Source: Desulfobacteraceae bacterium
Lineage (GTDB): Bacteria > Desulfobacterota > Desulfobacteria > Desulfobacterales > JAUWMJ01
Assembly: GCA_030612225.1 (NCBI GenBank)
Contig: JAUWOH010000028.1
Coordinates: forward strand, 1 to 15,059
Direction of reading: 5' to 3'
Length of the DNA stretch: 15,059 nucleotides
Shown: one piece after another, positions 14,729 through 15,059 of the stretch
Numbering within the stretch: position 1 is the first letter of the stretch
How the letters are laid out: each line of letters opens with the position of its first letter
Program-made: the position numbers and the translations under genes
The notes under the pieces: generated by a model
The model's input: only the letters and a program-made list of their open reading frames with translations
Database searches by the model: none
What the model was told of the DNA's origin: nothing

Positions 14729-14772
14729 GACTTTTTACGAGAGCTTCGATCTTTATGATCTCGTAAAAAGTC
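14729..14772. repeat. 14-bp perfect inverted repeat GACTTTTTACGAGA / TCTCGTAAAAAGTC
   Basis: Arms 14729-14742 and 14759-14772 enclose 16 bp. The core GACTTTTTACGA is shared with 12517-12540 and 12622-12662. It lies just upstream of the ThDP-enzyme gene. Confidence 0.75.
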
Positions 14773-14790
14773 GCACAGATGGTGCCCGCA

Positions 14791-14857
14791 GGAAATGCCC
14801 TTGGGGTGCTAAGTAGAAAGTTCCATATACGCCCTGAAGGAAGTGCCCTTGGGGTGC
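14791..14857 (+). repeat. direct repeat GGAARTGCCCTTGGGGTGC, two copies 48 bp apart
   Basis: Copies lie at 14791-14809 and 14839-14857 with one mismatch. The bases before each (AAGTCGCA.. and AAGTTCCA..) are also weakly alike, as if a 48-bp unit had been duplicated. Confidence 0.6.
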
Positions 14858-14862
14858 AAGGC

Positions 14863-14924
14863 GCAGCGGTTTTTCAGGGACGAGGCAATACATGTAGTAT
14901 GCCGAGTGTCTGAAAAACCGCTGC
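14863..14924. repeat. long palindromic intergenic repeat with 15-bp perfect arms
   Basis: GCAGCGGTTTTTCAG (14863-14877) is perfectly inverted at 14910-14924. The interior GGCAATAC-ATGTA-GTATGCC continues the palindrome imperfectly. A degenerate relative of the right half follows the kinase gene at 10897-10941. This is a REP- or MITE-like unit without coding capacity. Confidence 0.7.
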
Positions 14925-14956
14925 AACGCAGTAGATGGGACTTTCTACGACGCCAT

Positions 14957-15059
14957 CAATCTTTATGGATTCTCTAACAAAAAGTATAAAAGATTGTCCG
15001 TGAAAATAGGATTCTTTGTCAAATCCAGGTGATCAGAGAAAAGAAACAGTACCTGATTC
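14957..15059. other. end of window, nothing recognised
   Basis: This is AT-rich sequence with no ORF, RNA motif or repeat that I can support, apart from a small AATC...GATT inversion near its start. Confidence 0.4.

Overview
The window looks like a piece of an anaerobic, respiratory bacterial chromosome, most likely from Desulfobacterota (former Deltaproteobacteria, Desulfobacterales-like). This is inferred from a rhodanese-rubrerythrin fusion, an apparent selenocysteine codon, sensor-kinase-rich gene content, and intergenic spacers full of palindromic and heptameric repeats. No rRNA or tRNA gene or other phylogenetic marker is present, so the placement is only an inference. Gene density is moderate. 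Eight complete-looking protein genes and one probably C-terminally clipped gene are separated by unusually repeat-rich spacers.

Layout. (1) Positions 21-2956, minus strand: a compact cluster transcribed as YhdH/AcuI-type MDR oxidoreductase, then rhodanese-rubrerythrin, then an FAD/NAD(P) oxidoreductase of the family that occurs as the N-terminal part of some SelD proteins. The rhodanese reading frame is interrupted by one in-frame TGA exactly where the catalytic cysteine belongs. A hairpin that fits the bacterial SECIS pattern follows directly. I read it as one 276-residue selenoprotein gene (1073-1903), not two ORFs. This is the main discovery of the window. (2) 3403-5085, minus: a soluble FHA-GAF histidine kinase. 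(3) 5086-6389: a 1.3-kb gene-free spacer with a 341-bp terminal-inverted-repeat element (MITE-like), GC-rich hairpins and arrays of degenerate 7-bp repeats. (4) 6390-10895, plus: two paralogous periplasmic substrate-binding proteins followed by a membrane-bound hybrid histidine kinase with a C-terminal receiver. No ABC permease or ATPase is present, suggesting a binding-protein-coupled sensory system rather than a transporter. (5) 11071-14676, minus: an acetolactate-synthase-like ThDP enzyme and, downstream, an aldehyde dehydrogenase. They are separated by a second copy of the MITE-like element plus further heptamer arrays and hairpins. (6) 14729-15059: palindromic intergenic repeats with no gene.

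How the genes may work together. Block 1 looks like a redox or sulfur/selenium stress module. A Sec-containing sulfurtransferase domain joined to a di-iron rubrerythrin domain sits 14 bp from a SelD-associated flavoprotein. Block 4 probably senses an amino-acid-like or other small organic ligand in the periplasm and signals through phosphotransfer to an output encoded elsewhere. Block 5 probably handles a 2-oxo acid/aldehyde conversion: the ThDP enzyme could produce or consume an aldehyde that the dehydrogenase oxidises. These functional links are inferences from gene order and family membership.
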